This document shows positions 34,933-43,231 of a stretch of 64,000 bases of DNA, piece after piece. The stretch covers positions 50,613-114,612 of the forward strand of contig URBX01000006.1 of NCBI GenBank assembly GCA_900546175.1. Reading direction: 5' to 3'. Position 1 is the stretch's first letter. Each line of letters starts with the position of its first letter. The DNA comes from an uncultured Eggerthella sp. (GTDB lineage: Bacteria; Actinomycetota; Coriobacteriia; Coriobacteriales; Eggerthellaceae). The translations under genes were made by a program, and so were the position numbers. Under the pieces are notes generated by a model, which did no database searches, was not told the origin of the DNA, and saw only the letters and a list, made by a program, of their open reading frames with translations.

Positions 34933-35839
34933 TCTTTTTTACTTCTTCCGCGAATCTCTTGCTGGTTTTACGCGTAATATTTCAACCACATTAGGTTCTA
35001 TTATTACCATTTTCCTTTCCTTGCTTATTATTGGCCTTTTTGGCTTAGGAGCAAGTGTTATCAATAATATTGTAGAGTCTGTTGAAAGCCAGGTTTCTAT
35101 TACCGCCTATGTTTCTGACGAAGCAAATGAAGCAGATATTCAGAAGGAAATGAACTACATTAAGTCTTTGGAGGGTGTTGAGTCGGTTTCTTTCACTACG
35201 AAGGAACAGGCTTTGGAAAACTTCTCTAAATCCATGGTTTCTAATCCTGAGATTATCGAGCAGTTAGATGGAACTAATCCTCTCCCTGCTTCTATTGACG
35301 TTCAGTTGTCAGAGGCTCAGTCGGTAAGCTCTATTGCTGATAACATTAAGAATAATGAGACCTTTAAGACCATATGTGACAATCCTGATGATCCAGCTGA
35401 TTCTTTGCAGTATGGTCAAAAGACCGTTGATAAGTTGTTCTCATTGACCAATGCGGTTCGTAATGTAGGTATTGTTTTAGTTGCCTTGTTGATTCTTATT
35501 GCTTTCATCTTCATCAACAACACCATCCGTTTGGCTATTTTGGCACGTAAACGCGAAATTGGCATTATGCGTTTGGTAGGTGCTTCTAATGGCTTTATTC
35601 GTGGACCGTTCTTGTTTGAAGGTGCGCTTCATGCAATTATTGGTGCAGCGTTAGCAATTGTGGTATTAGAAGTTTTGCGCAACCTTGCACTCCCACAGAT
35701 AAGCGTTGCTCTTCCATGGATGCCAATTAGTATTGAACCTACAACCTTTATATTTATTTATCTTGCATTGGTGGCTGCTGGTCTTATCATTGGTTTACTT
35801 GGTTCTATGGTTGCAATGCGCCGCTATTTAAAGGTTTAA
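34925..35839 (+). CDS. ftsX: Cell division protein FtsX
   Basis: Integral membrane partner of FtsE (304 aa). One N-terminal membrane helix (about 20-44), an extracellular domain (about 45-175) that in relatives contacts the hydrolase or its activator, then three more helices (about 180-205, 230-255, 270-297) in the FtsX/permease fold. The ATG at 34925 overlaps the ftsE stop. The next gene encodes an S41-family PDZ protein, the same neighbour as ctpB in Bacillus. Confidence 0.93.
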   Translation: MSSLFYFFRESLAGFTRNISTTLGSIITIFLSLLIIGLFGLGASVINNIVESVESQVSITAYVSDEANEADIQKEMNYIKSLEGVESVSFTTKEQALENFSKSMVSNPEIIEQLDGTNPLPASIDVQLSEAQSVSSIADNIKNNETFKTICDNPDDPADSLQYGQKTVDKLFSLTNAVRNVGIVLVALLILIAFIFINNTIRLAILARKREIGIMRLVGASNGFIRGPFLFEGALHAIIGAALAIVVLEVLRNLALPQISVALPWMPISIEPTTFIFIYLALVAAGLIIGLLGSMVAMRRYLKV

Positions 35840-35846
35840 TTGAAGG

Positions 35847-37109
35847 GTGAGTAGTTTGGCTGGAAAGTCAAAACAGCAATCCGATAGTATAAAAAACAAT
35901 GCAAGTGCTCTAAAAATCATGGGCGCTTGCATTTTTGTGCTATTAGTCTTTTGCGCAGGCTTTGTATTGCGTGGAAACAATGACTTTATGCTTGCGCTTG
36001 GTTTTCCTTCTTTAACTTCGAACGATTCCCTTTCTGCAACTGCTGATTCAAACACGAAATCATCCGATTCAGTAGCATCGCGTGTTTCGGAAGTGGAGAC
36101 ATTGCTTCGCGAAGAGAGTGTTACTTCGTATGATTTGGACGCAGCAACCGACCGCGTTATTCAAGACCTTGTAGACTCAACTAATGATCCATATTTGAAA
36201 TACTACAATGCGCTTGACTATCAGCGTTATCTCTCTCAAACCACCGACCCTGATGCAGGAGTTGGAGTGCTTTTTTCTGAGTATAATGGTCGCTGTTATG
36301 CAACTGATGTTTTCGAGAATTCGGAAGCAGAAGCCTCTGGTGTATTAGTGGGAGACTATATTATTGCAATTGACGGCGATAAAAGATCTTCCTGGACTAC
36401 AAGCGATGTTATTAGTGCTCTTGAACGAGAAGAAGGCAGCTTTGTTCATATTACCTGGTGTCATCCTGATAGCTTAGATGCTGAAGATGGTCGGGAGTAT
36501 GACACCAATCTTGTATATAAAAGAATTACAGAGCAAAATGTAACCTCCGAATTGGCTGGTTCGGTTGGTTATATTAACATTAAGCAAATTTCGTCTGATT
36601 CGGGCGAATTAGTTCGTCAGGCAACAACAGATCTTCTCAACCAAGGCGCAAAATCTATTCTTCTTGATTTACGTGGGGTCTCTGGTGGTTATTTGACCCA
36701 GGCTCTTGATATTGCTTCAGTCTATGTTTCAAGTGGCACTTTAGTGCAAATTAAGAGTAATAACTCCACTTCTACGAGAGCTGCTTCAGGAAATCCAGTT
36801 ACCGATGCTCCGTTAGTGGTGATGATTAACGAAACTACGGGTGGCCCAGGAGAAGTATTGGCCTCTGCGCTTCAAGAAAGCAAGCGTGCTACGTTAGTGG
36901 GAACAACTACTCTTGGTAAAGGCACCGTACAAGTTATGCAGCCTCTTAGCTTTGGTGGAGCTATTCGCTATACTGCTGCTTCTTATTACACTATCTCTGG
37001 AAGACAAATTGACGGAAATGGTGTTCATCCTGACTATACTGTTTCAAGCGCTGAACGCCAGAAGGATATTGCTCTTGAATTCGCTTCTGCTGAAAGCGGA
37101 AGACAGTAG
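35847..37109 (+). CDS. S41 (CtpA/B)-family PDZ protein lacking the catalytic serine
   Basis: A protein of 420 aa or fewer with an N-terminal membrane anchor (about 24-44), a PDZ domain (about 120-205) and a C-terminal-processing-protease fold. Catalytic Lys358 is present in LGKGTVQ. The residue 25 positions before it, where Ser sits in E. coli Prc and B. subtilis CtpB, is Gly333 (TTGGPGE instead of SASASE), with no gap in the alignment. It is therefore likely inactive as a protease. Start: the GTG at 35847 abuts GAAGGG; the TTG at 35856 is better spaced and would shorten the protein by 3 residues. It follows ftsX by 7 bp. Confidence 0.85.
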   Translation: MSSLAGKSKQQSDSIKNNASALKIMGACIFVLLVFCAGFVLRGNNDFMLALGFPSLTSNDSLSATADSNTKSSDSVASRVSEVETLLREESVTSYDLDAATDRVIQDLVDSTNDPYLKYYNALDYQRYLSQTTDPDAGVGVLFSEYNGRCYATDVFENSEAEASGVLVGDYIIAIDGDKRSSWTTSDVISALEREEGSFVHITWCHPDSLDAEDGREYDTNLVYKRITEQNVTSELAGSVGYINIKQISSDSGELVRQATTDLLNQGAKSILLDLRGVSGGYLTQALDIASVYVSSGTLVQIKSNNSTSTRAASGNPVTDAPLVVMINETTGGPGEVLASALQESKRATLVGTTTLGKGTVQVMQPLSFGGAIRYTAASYYTISGRQIDGNGVHPDYTVSSAERQKDIALEFASAESGRQ

Positions 37110-37115
37110 GTCAAA

Positions 37116-39152
37116 ATGGCTCGTCGTGGTTCAAAAGCCCGTCGCAGGCCTAAAGCGCATCCTCAGGGTGTTTTAGAGCTTACTGCACGGGGATATGGTT
37201 TTGTGAAAACTGCCGAAGGTGAGTTTTTTATTCCCTCAAGAATGGTTGGGACTGCCTTTTCCGGTGATTTGGTAGAAATCGCACCGCTCACTTCAAAGGA
37301 TAAAAAACATCTTCCAAAAAGGGACGCCAATAAAAAGGCTTCCCAGTCAATTAAACCTAATGCTCGTGTTACGAAAGTGCTTCTTCGCGCGGCTCATAGT
37401 ATTATTGGGCGATATGAAATTGCTGAACCGTTCGGCGTTGTTATTCCTGAAGATCCGTGTATTAAGCACGATATTTTCACTCTTCGTTCTGATAATCCAG
37501 ATATTCAAGAAGGGGATTTAGTTGAGTGTGAAATACTCGATTACCCAACTCGCACTACCGCAGCAACGGGTCATATTGTAAGAGTTCTCGGTCATGAAGA
37601 TGATTCTCGTGTAGGAATTGATATTATTATTGCCGAAAACGGGCTTGAAACTAAATTTTCTTCTCAGGTAATGGAGGAGGCAAACTCCTGCTCCTTAGAG
37701 GTGGAAAAAGCACTTCAATCAGGATACAGAGATTTACGAAACGAGTTTGTATTCACAATTGATCCGGTTGATGCTCGAGATTTTGACGACTCAATTTCTC
37801 TTGAACTTGAGGAAGATGGTTACCGGCTTGGTATTCATATTGCAGATGTTTCTCAGTATGTTCCCTATAATTCTGCGCTTGATTTAACGGCACGAAAACG
37901 AGGAACTTCAGTCTATCTCGTAGATCGTGTAATTCCAATGCTTCCAGAAATTATCTCAAATAACCTTTGTTCTTTAGTTCCGCTTCAGGATCGTTTGGCA
38001 GTAACAGTAGAAGTGCATCTTTCGGTGCAAGGCAAAGTTCTTTCATATGAAGTATTTCCTTCTGTTATTTGTTCAAAGGCGCGTCTTTCCTATGAACAGG
38101 CTCAGGTTCTCCTTGATTGTCCAGGAGATTATCGCGAGTTTAGGGCTTGCGATGTTCCTGAAGGCTCAGTAGCCTTATCTGATGAAACAATAGACCTTCT
38201 TTCTCGTAAGATTCATGATTTGCATGATGTAGCAAAGCGTTTATTCCAGAAACGCTACAAAGATGGTTGCATGGACTTTGATCGAGTAGAAGCTCGAGTA
38301 AAACTTGATGAAAGCGGCATTCCGGTTAAGGTAGTTTTTAGACGTAAGACATTTGCAACTCAGATGATTGAAGAAGCTATGATTCTTGCGAATAATCTGG
38401 TTGCTTTGTGGCTTTCTGAAAAAGAAATGCCTTGTATGTATCGAATACATGAAGCTCCCGATGGTGATAGTCTTTCAAACCTTTATGAAATACTCTGTGA
38501 GTTTCCTGTTTTTAGAACGCTTGATAAAAGGTTGTTTATTGACGGTAATCCAAAAATGCTGCAAAAAGCGCTTACGATAAAAGGAACTACTGTTCAGCAT
38601 GAGCTTATCAGCAATCTCTTGCTTCGCAGTATGAAGCGTGCGGTATACGTCGGTCACAACGAAGGTCATTATGGCTTAGCTCTTGACACGTATTGTCATT
38701 TCACGAGTCCTATCAGGCGTTACCCCGATTTGTATGTTCATCGCATGATAAAGCATGCGTATTTTGGAAAAACTGAGTCTTTTAGCGCTGAAGCTGATGC
38801 TCTTGATTGGATTTCAAATCATTGCTCAGAAACCGAACGTGTATCTGACAAAGCTCAGCATGACTCCCAGAAATTGAAGCTTGTTGAATATATGCAAGGA
38901 TTTATAGGGGTCACCTTTGATGCGGTGATTGTTTCGGTTTCAACGTTTGGTCTTGTTGTTCGCTTGGAGAATACGGCAACAGGTCGTGTTCCTATTCGTG
39001 ATTTAGGTGACGAATACTTTTCGTATGATCCTGTCCGTTATACTCTTACCGGTTCTGATTCGGGGAAGGTGTATCGACTTGGCCAGATGGTTTCGGTTGA
39101 GCTCGTAGAAGCAATCCCTCGCCTTAAACGTCTTTCGTTCACGCTTGTTTAG
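37116..39152 (+). CDS. rnr: Ribonuclease R
   Basis: Processive 3'-5' exoribonuclease (678 aa) of the RNB family, able to digest structured RNA. The N-terminal cold-shock-type domains are followed by the catalytic RNB core, with the metal-binding aspartates in DARDFDDSI near 215-223 and HFTSPIRRYPDL. A C-terminal S1 domain covers about 590-670. The gene begins 6 bp after the S41 gene. smpB lies two genes downstream and ssrA is also in the window; RNase R acts with SmpB-tmRNA in trans-translation in other bacteria. Confidence 0.95.
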   Translation: MARRGSKARRRPKAHPQGVLELTARGYGFVKTAEGEFFIPSRMVGTAFSGDLVEIAPLTSKDKKHLPKRDANKKASQSIKPNARVTKVLLRAAHSIIGRYEIAEPFGVVIPEDPCIKHDIFTLRSDNPDIQEGDLVECEILDYPTRTTAATGHIVRVLGHEDDSRVGIDIIIAENGLETKFSSQVMEEANSCSLEVEKALQSGYRDLRNEFVFTIDPVDARDFDDSISLELEEDGYRLGIHIADVSQYVPYNSALDLTARKRGTSVYLVDRVIPMLPEIISNNLCSLVPLQDRLAVTVEVHLSVQGKVLSYEVFPSVICSKARLSYEQAQVLLDCPGDYREFRACDVPEGSVALSDETIDLLSRKIHDLHDVAKRLFQKRYKDGCMDFDRVEARVKLDESGIPVKVVFRRKTFATQMIEEAMILANNLVALWLSEKEMPCMYRIHEAPDGDSLSNLYEILCEFPVFRTLDKRLFIDGNPKMLQKALTIKGTTVQHELISNLLLRSMKRAVYVGHNEGHYGLALDTYCHFTSPIRRYPDLYVHRMIKHAYFGKTESFSAEADALDWISNHCSETERVSDKAQHDSQKLKLVEYMQGFIGVTFDAVIVSVSTFGLVVRLENTATGRVPIRDLGDEYFSYDPVRYTLTGSDSGKVYRLGQMVSVELVEAIPRLKRLSFTLV

Positions 39153-39235
39153 GGACAAGGGAAATCATCTAGTTCGATTTTTCTGAAAAGACAGAGGGTT
39201 TATGAGTCTTATTTATAAGACCAGAAGGAACAGGG

Positions 39236-39241
39236 TATAAT
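39236..39241 (+). promoter_or_regulatory. -10 element before the M42 peptidase gene
   Basis: TATAAT at 39236-39241, 36 bp before the start codon. The -35 is weak (TTTATA region). Confidence 0.35.
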
Positions 39242-39277
39242 TTCAAGGAAAATTGGTTTAGTTTTGTGAGGAATTGT

Positions 39278-40345
39278 ATGAGTAAAGTTGACAAGAAATA
39301 TCTTAAAGCGCTTCTTGAAACCCCTTCAGTTACCGGCTCTGAAACACAGGTCGCAGAATTAGTTCGTACTCGCTTAGCTGAAGTTGCTGACGAGATAGAA
39401 ACCAATGTTATGGGGTCGGTTCATGCAACCTTGAAAGGTAACGGAAATGCTCCTTCGGTAATGATTACCGCTCATATGGATGAGGTGGGTTTGATGGTTT
39501 CCTATATTGACCCTCAAGGCTTCCTCTATGTGTCCATGGTTGGCGGAGTAGATGCTGCTATCTTGCCAGGTATGCGCGTTGATGTGCATACCGATTCGGG
39601 AACATATCGTGGTGTAGTAGGAAGAAAGCCAATTCACCTCATTAGTCCTGATGAGCGTAAGCAGGTTACTCCTCTTGATAAGCTCGCTATTGATTTAGGC
39701 ATGCCTGCACAAAAGGTTGCAGAACTTGTTTCGGTAGGTGATGTAATTACCTACGGAGTTGGTTTCGAGCAATTCGGCAAAGGAATGGCCGTTTCTCGTG
39801 GCTTTGATGACAAAATGGGTGTTTATATTGCTACCCGTGTTATGGAGGAGCTTAAATCACGCGGTGGAGCGCCAGGAGACTATATCTGCGTAGGTACGGT
39901 TCAAGAAGAAATTGGAGTTCGCGGCGCAATTACGTCTACCTATGGCGTAAATCCTGATGTCGGTATTGCGCTCGATGTAACTCATGCAACCGACTATCCT
40001 GGAATTGATAAGACTAAGTATGGCGAAATTACGTGTGGAGAAGGACCAGTAATTGCGCGTGGTCCTAATATTAATCCGGTAGTGTTTAACCGCTTAGTTG
40101 CTGCTGCAAAAGCTGAGGATATCCGTTTCCAAATTGAAGCAGAGCCATCAGTTACGGGTACCGATGCTCGAGAGATTCAGATGTCTCGTGGTGGCAAAGC
40201 AACGGGATTGGTTTCGGTTGCTCTTCGTTATATGCATACCCCAACTGAAGTGTTGTGTTTGAAAGATCTTGAGAGAACAGTAGATTTACTTACTCGCTTT
40301 ATTATGGATTTGGATAAAGATGTTTCCTTTGTTCCAGGAATGTAA
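39278..40345 (+). CDS. M42-family metallo-aminopeptidase
   Basis: Glutamyl aminopeptidase/endoglucanase-like peptidase (355 aa) with a di-metal site. Ligands and catalytic residues are visible: H66 and D68 in TAHMDEVG, the bridging Asp in SRGFDDKMG, the catalytic Glu pair in VQEEIG, and DVTHA near the end. These enzymes form large tetrahedral assemblies and trim peptides in the cytoplasm. The ATG at 39278 is chosen because TGAGGA lies just upstream; the frame is open 12 bases farther. Three bases separate it from smpB. Confidence 0.93.
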   Translation: MSKVDKKYLKALLETPSVTGSETQVAELVRTRLAEVADEIETNVMGSVHATLKGNGNAPSVMITAHMDEVGLMVSYIDPQGFLYVSMVGGVDAAILPGMRVDVHTDSGTYRGVVGRKPIHLISPDERKQVTPLDKLAIDLGMPAQKVAELVSVGDVITYGVGFEQFGKGMAVSRGFDDKMGVYIATRVMEELKSRGGAPGDYICVGTVQEEIGVRGAITSTYGVNPDVGIALDVTHATDYPGIDKTKYGEITCGEGPVIARGPNINPVVFNRLVAAAKAEDIRFQIEAEPSVTGTDAREIQMSRGGKATGLVSVALRYMHTPTEVLCLKDLERTVDLLTRFIMDLDKDVSFVPGM

Positions 40346-40347
40346 TT

Positions 40348-40812
40348 ATGTCTAAAGAGTCAAAACTTATAGCAAAAAACAGACGAGCCTTTCACGAATA
40401 TGAAATTCTTGAAACAACCGAGGCGGGCATTGTGCTCACAGGAACTGAAGTGTGTTCTCTGAGAGAAAACAATTGCCAGCTTACCGATTGCTTTGCGCTT
40501 ATTCGAAAAGGAGAAGTGTGGCTTCACAATCTTCACATTGCTCCCTATAGTCATGGCAACATTGCCAATGTCGATCCTGACAGAAAGCGTAAATTGCTTC
40601 TCCATCGTAAAGAGATTAGAGAAATGGAACGTCAAACCACCGAAAAGGGTATGGCGCTTGTACCTATCAAAATGTATTTTGATAAGAACTCACGAGTAAA
40701 GTTAGAACTTGCTGTTGCGCGTGGTAAAAAACTCTACGATAAACGAGAGACAATGGCTAAGCGTGATGCGAAGCGTGAAATTGATCGCGCAATGAAGATG
40801 CAGTATCGATAG
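40348..40812 (+). CDS. smpB: SsrA-binding protein SmpB
   Basis: tmRNA partner (154 aa) that binds the tRNA-like domain of SsrA and fills the empty mRNA channel of stalled ribosomes. The N-terminal NRRAFHEYEI, the core GTEVCSLRE, and the basic C-terminal tail (RDAKREIDRAMK) fit the family. Its ssrA partner lies at the right edge of the window. Confidence 0.97.
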   Translation: MSKESKLIAKNRRAFHEYEILETTEAGIVLTGTEVCSLRENNCQLTDCFALIRKGEVWLHNLHIAPYSHGNIANVDPDRKRKLLLHRKEIREMERQTTEKGMALVPIKMYFDKNSRVKLELAVARGKKLYDKRETMAKRDAKREIDRAMKMQYR

Positions 40813-40820
40813 GAATTGCT

Positions 40821-41387
40821 ATGAATGAATCAGTTTTCGCTATGATTAAAACGCTCAAAGCGCGTCTTAATGATTTACAACTTGCGGTTGAGGATTGCCC
40901 AGGAGAGCTTGCTGGTTACGATAAGAAGCTGGATAAGATTGATGATCAGGTGTATTTGCTTGTTGTAGAAGTTGAAAAGCGTACCGAGGCCCTCAAAAAA
41001 GAAGAGAGCCTTCCGCAGTTTAATGTGGTTCATGGTTCTCCTTCACAGATAAACACTCCAGGTGACGCTGAGGGTAATGAAGGGGAGTTAAAGGGGGAGA
41101 GTACTGCCGAAAACCAAGAAGAAACTTCTTCTCAAGTTTCCGAGCAACAAGAAGGCGCAGCAGCGAAGGCTTCTGAAGAGAAACAGGAAAAGCGAGTTTT
41201 GAAAGGCGGTATTTTTACCGAAGACTATGAATTAACCCCAAAAGCAAAAGAGACTATTGGTAACGCCGCACAGACTTTCGGTAGTTTTTTGAAAGACGCT
41301 AAAGAAGTTACTTCAGAATTTTCGGGTCTAAAAAAGGATTTAGATGAGACGTTGGATTTTCTTCCAAAAGGAAAGCGTCGTCGTTAA
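40821..41387 (+). CDS. Hypothetical protein with coiled coil and acidic linker
   Basis: A 188-aa protein I do not recognise. The N-terminal third (1-65) is a probable coiled coil. The middle (about 66-130) is low complexity, rich in E, Q, S and A. The C-terminal part (about 135-188) is a helical segment containing TPKAKETIGNAAQTF and ending in a basic KGKRRR. No membrane helix or signal peptide is seen. It starts 8 bp after smpB with an AGGAATTGCT upstream, and a strong terminator follows, so it is probably the last gene of the operon. Confidence 0.75.
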   Translation: MNESVFAMIKTLKARLNDLQLAVEDCPGELAGYDKKLDKIDDQVYLLVVEVEKRTEALKKEESLPQFNVVHGSPSQINTPGDAEGNEGELKGESTAENQEETSSQVSEQQEGAAAKASEEKQEKRVLKGGIFTEDYELTPKAKETIGNAAQTFGSFLKDAKEVTSEFSGLKKDLDETLDFLPKGKRRR

Positions 41388-41516
41388 AACGTATTTATGA
41401 AAACAAAAGAACCGCTGTTGTTTGAAACGTAGGTATAAGATAAAGAAAATAGTACTGTTGAATCTGGTACCTACAAAAGAAGGTTTTTCTAAACAATAAA
41501 ATGAAATCTGAGCTTT

Positions 41517-41553
41517 ATTCGAGAGACTCTCTGAGAGAGTCTCTCGAATTTTT
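41517..41553 (+). terminator. Strong perfect hairpin terminator
   Basis: A 15-bp perfect stem (41517-41531 with 41535-41549), composed largely of GAGA/TCTC, has a 3-nt loop and is followed by a T-tract. It lies 130 bp after the 188-aa gene, between convergent genes. Confidence 0.8.
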
Positions 41554-41561
41554 GTTAGTGG

Positions 41562-41643
41562 TGAGGGTTTAAATCAGCAAAATGCTCGATGGTAAGTTGG
41601 CTCTCAACAAACCCTCAAAACCCTAGGTAAATAAGGGGTTCTC
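41562..41643 (-). terminator. Region downstream of the superoxide reductase gene
   Basis: On the minus strand an AACCC...GGGTTTTG hairpin at about 41615-41640 could end the superoxide reductase transcript. TGAGGGTTT (41562-41570) and AAACCCTCA (41609-41617) also pair over a longer loop. No gene is seen between 41388 and 41643. Confidence 0.35.
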
Positions 41644-42018
41644 TTATGCGCTCCAGAGTCCGTGAAGGTTGCAATAAGCAAACACTTTTACTACCTCATC
41701 GCCATCGCAAAGAGCAAATGTTGCCTTTGGATCAGTATTTGGCTGGAGATACTTCAATTGAATACCTTGTTTGGTCTGGAGAGCAATCCACTGAATGTAA
41801 TGCTCTTCAGTCATAGGATGAATTACTGAGCCAACCTGTACGGTAACTTCACTATTTTCGATAGAATATACAGGAACATGTTTTTCAGTAGCTGCATCAG
41901 TAGTTCCTGGAACAAGCTCGGTCATTTTCTGACCACAGCACATTACAGGAACGCCTTTATCATCTACTTTGGTGATAATGTTTCCGCAATGTTCGCAGAT
42001 GTAGAATTTGAGTTCCAT
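41644..42018 (-). CDS. dfx: Desulfoferrodoxin (two-iron superoxide reductase)
   Basis: Reduces superoxide to hydrogen peroxide without making oxygen, typical of anaerobes. The 124-aa protein carries the N-terminal desulforedoxin centre (C8, C11, C27, C28) and the catalytic centre II: E46-K47-H48, H67, H73, C116 and H119. Both iron sites are therefore complete. Its own promoter has a -10 (TATAAT, minus strand, 42051-42056). The ribosome site AGAAGGAGAAAAA precedes the ATG. Confidence 0.95.
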   Translation of the reverse strand: MELKFYICEHCGNIITKVDDKGVPVMCCGQKMTELVPGTTDAATEKHVPVYSIENSEVTVQVGSVIHPMTEEHYIQWIALQTKQGIQLKYLQPNTDPKATFALCDGDEVVKVFAYCNLHGLWSA

Positions 42019-42050
42019 TTTTTCTCCTTCTGGTTGATTCCGTTGAATTT

Positions 42051-42094
42051 ATTATAGTCGCGAAAACCCAACCTGAACAGTAACAGTAACAGTA
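42051..42094 (-). promoter_or_regulatory. dfx promoter with a triplet of TACTGT repeats
   Basis: On the minus strand the -10 TATAAT is at 42051-42056. Three exact copies of TACTGT (ACAGTA on the plus strand, 42077-42094) lie from the -35 position upward. They could form a regulator-binding array for this oxidative-stress gene. Confidence 0.45.
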
Positions 42095-42111
42095 CTTAAT
42101 AAATCCAACGC

Positions 42112-42137
42112 AAAAAAGCCACTCAAAGAGCGGCTTT
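42112..42137 (-). terminator. Intrinsic terminator after rpmB
   Basis: Read on the minus strand, AAAGCC...GGCTTTTTT with inner pairs CTC/GAG, followed by the T-tract, about 30 bp after the rpmB stop. Confidence 0.75.
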
Positions 42138-42165
42138 GCATAAATAATATGAAAGAACGTCTTAA

Positions 42166-42354
42166 TTAAGCGCGTTCGATTTTGCCTGCTTTCATGCACT
42201 TGGTGCAAACGTTAGCACGCTTTACTTTACCATTAACCTTAATGGTAACCTTCTGGATGTTAGGACGGAAGGTGCGGTTGGTAACACGATGAGAGTGGGA
42301 AACGTTGCGACCAGCTGCTGGTGCCTTACCACAAATCTCACAAACCTTAGACAT
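42166..42354 (-). CDS. rpmB: 50S ribosomal protein L28
   Basis: Ribosomal protein of 62 aa. It is the zinc-binding (C+) form with C5/C8 (CEIC) and C50/C53 (CTKC). Zinc-free (C-) paralogues are often induced by zinc starvation in Actinobacteria; none is seen in this window. It is transcribed alone, with a terminator behind it and an inverted repeat in front. Confidence 0.96.
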   Translation of the reverse strand: MSKVCEICGKAPAAGRNVSHSHRVTNRTFRPNIQKVTIKVNGKVKRANVCTKCMKAGKIERA

Positions 42355-42837
42355 TCAAATCACTCCATTACTACGTATTTCATTCGACCAGTAAGGTCGC
42401 TGCTATTTACAAAAGCCATAGCACTATACCATATAGATTTTTTTCAGCCAAGTATTTTTACCACTATTGTTGGTAAAAATGCAGAAATGACCGAAAAAAA
42501 GCACTTCTTTTTTGGCGTCAGACTATATTATCAAGATTTCTTTCGTTGTTCAATATGCATCGTATGAACTCATTTTTGGGTTGCTCTGGTTATAGGGATG
42601 GGGTTTTGGACATGTTCGCAAAAGTGGTCATTTGTTGAAGGGGCTCTTATCAGTGAGCTTTTCTAATCAGAGAAGAAGAAAGAGTTATATGATACTCAAG
42701 TATCAAATAATGGATAAGAATCCTCTTTTCTTCTGTTATGTCGTGTTAAAAATTGGCATAATAATCAAAGTGGGTTTTATTCGGGTATACTATATTGCTT
42801 GAATAAAACACTTTGTTTTTTAACTGAAAGGACAAGT
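42355..42837. promoter_or_regulatory. Divergent regulatory region rpmB / asp23-like gene
   Basis: About 480 bp without a supported gene. It holds: an extended -10 for rpmB on the minus strand (ACTATA on plus, 42423-42428, preceded by TG); a perfect 10-bp inverted repeat ATTTTTACCA-N7-TGGTAAAAAT at 42454-42480, just above the expected rpmB -35; a GATACT-CA-AGTATC palindrome at 42691-42704; and a -10 TATACT (42786-42791) for the asp23-like gene, lying inside a larger inverted repeat. Confidence 0.5.
42767..42814 (+). promoter_or_regulatory. Inverted repeat around the promoter of the asp23-like gene
   Basis: AAAGTG-GG-TTTTATTC (42767-42782) and GAATAAAA-CACTTT (42801-42814) are complementary over 14 bp apart from the two inserted G. 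The -10 TATACT (42786-42791) lies in the 18-bp spacer, so a protein bound here would control the promoter. Confidence 0.45.
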
Positions 42838-43182
42838 ATGACTAACACTATTCCTGGAAGCTTGGTTGTATCTAAAGACGTTATTGCTGATGTTGCTGGT
42901 AATGCAGTAATGCAGTGCTATGGCGTTATGGGTATGGTTACTCCTTCCACTAAGTCCAACCTTTCAAGATTGCTTCCAAAGAAAAGTTTGCGCCGTGGCG
43001 TAGTTGTTACTACTGAAGATGATGGTATTACGGTAGATCTTTATGTCATCTTGGAACATGGAGTAAACATCAATGTAGTTTCTGAAAACCTTGCAAACCA
43101 AGTAAAGTTTGCGCTTTCTGATTTCGTTAAAGATAGTTTGAAGGACGTTATTATTCACGTTCAGGGAATTAAGGTTCGCTAA
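42838..43182 (+). CDS. Asp23/Gls24 family envelope stress protein (YloU-like)
   Basis: A 114-aa member of the Asp23/Gls24 (DUF322) family, with the typical N-terminal GSLVVSKDVIADVAGNAV and the C-terminal VIIHVQGIKV. Family members are cell-envelope-associated and stress-linked; their biochemical role is unclear. The ATG at 42838 follows TGAAAGGA. It heads the cluster that continues with the YloV/FakA-like gene and recG, the same order as yloU-yloV-recG in Bacillus. Confidence 0.9.
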   Translation: MTNTIPGSLVVSKDVIADVAGNAVMQCYGVMGMVTPSTKSNLSRLLPKKSLRRGVVVTTEDDGITVDLYVILEHGVNINVVSENLANQVKFALSDFVKDSLKDVIIHVQGIKVR

Positions 43183-43231
43183 TTAAAGAGTAGGGATTGC
43201 GCCCTAAACACTTCAAGGAGTAAATAACACT

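Noticed and set aside
41388..41643. Possible gene between the 188-aa protein gene and dfx
   Set aside because: Only terminator-like hairpins are seen; no frame with a start and ribosome site of useful length.
42553..42636. Short reading frame of about 27 codons in the rpmB/asp23 gap
   Set aside because: No ribosome site, no recognisable sequence, and a length expected by chance.
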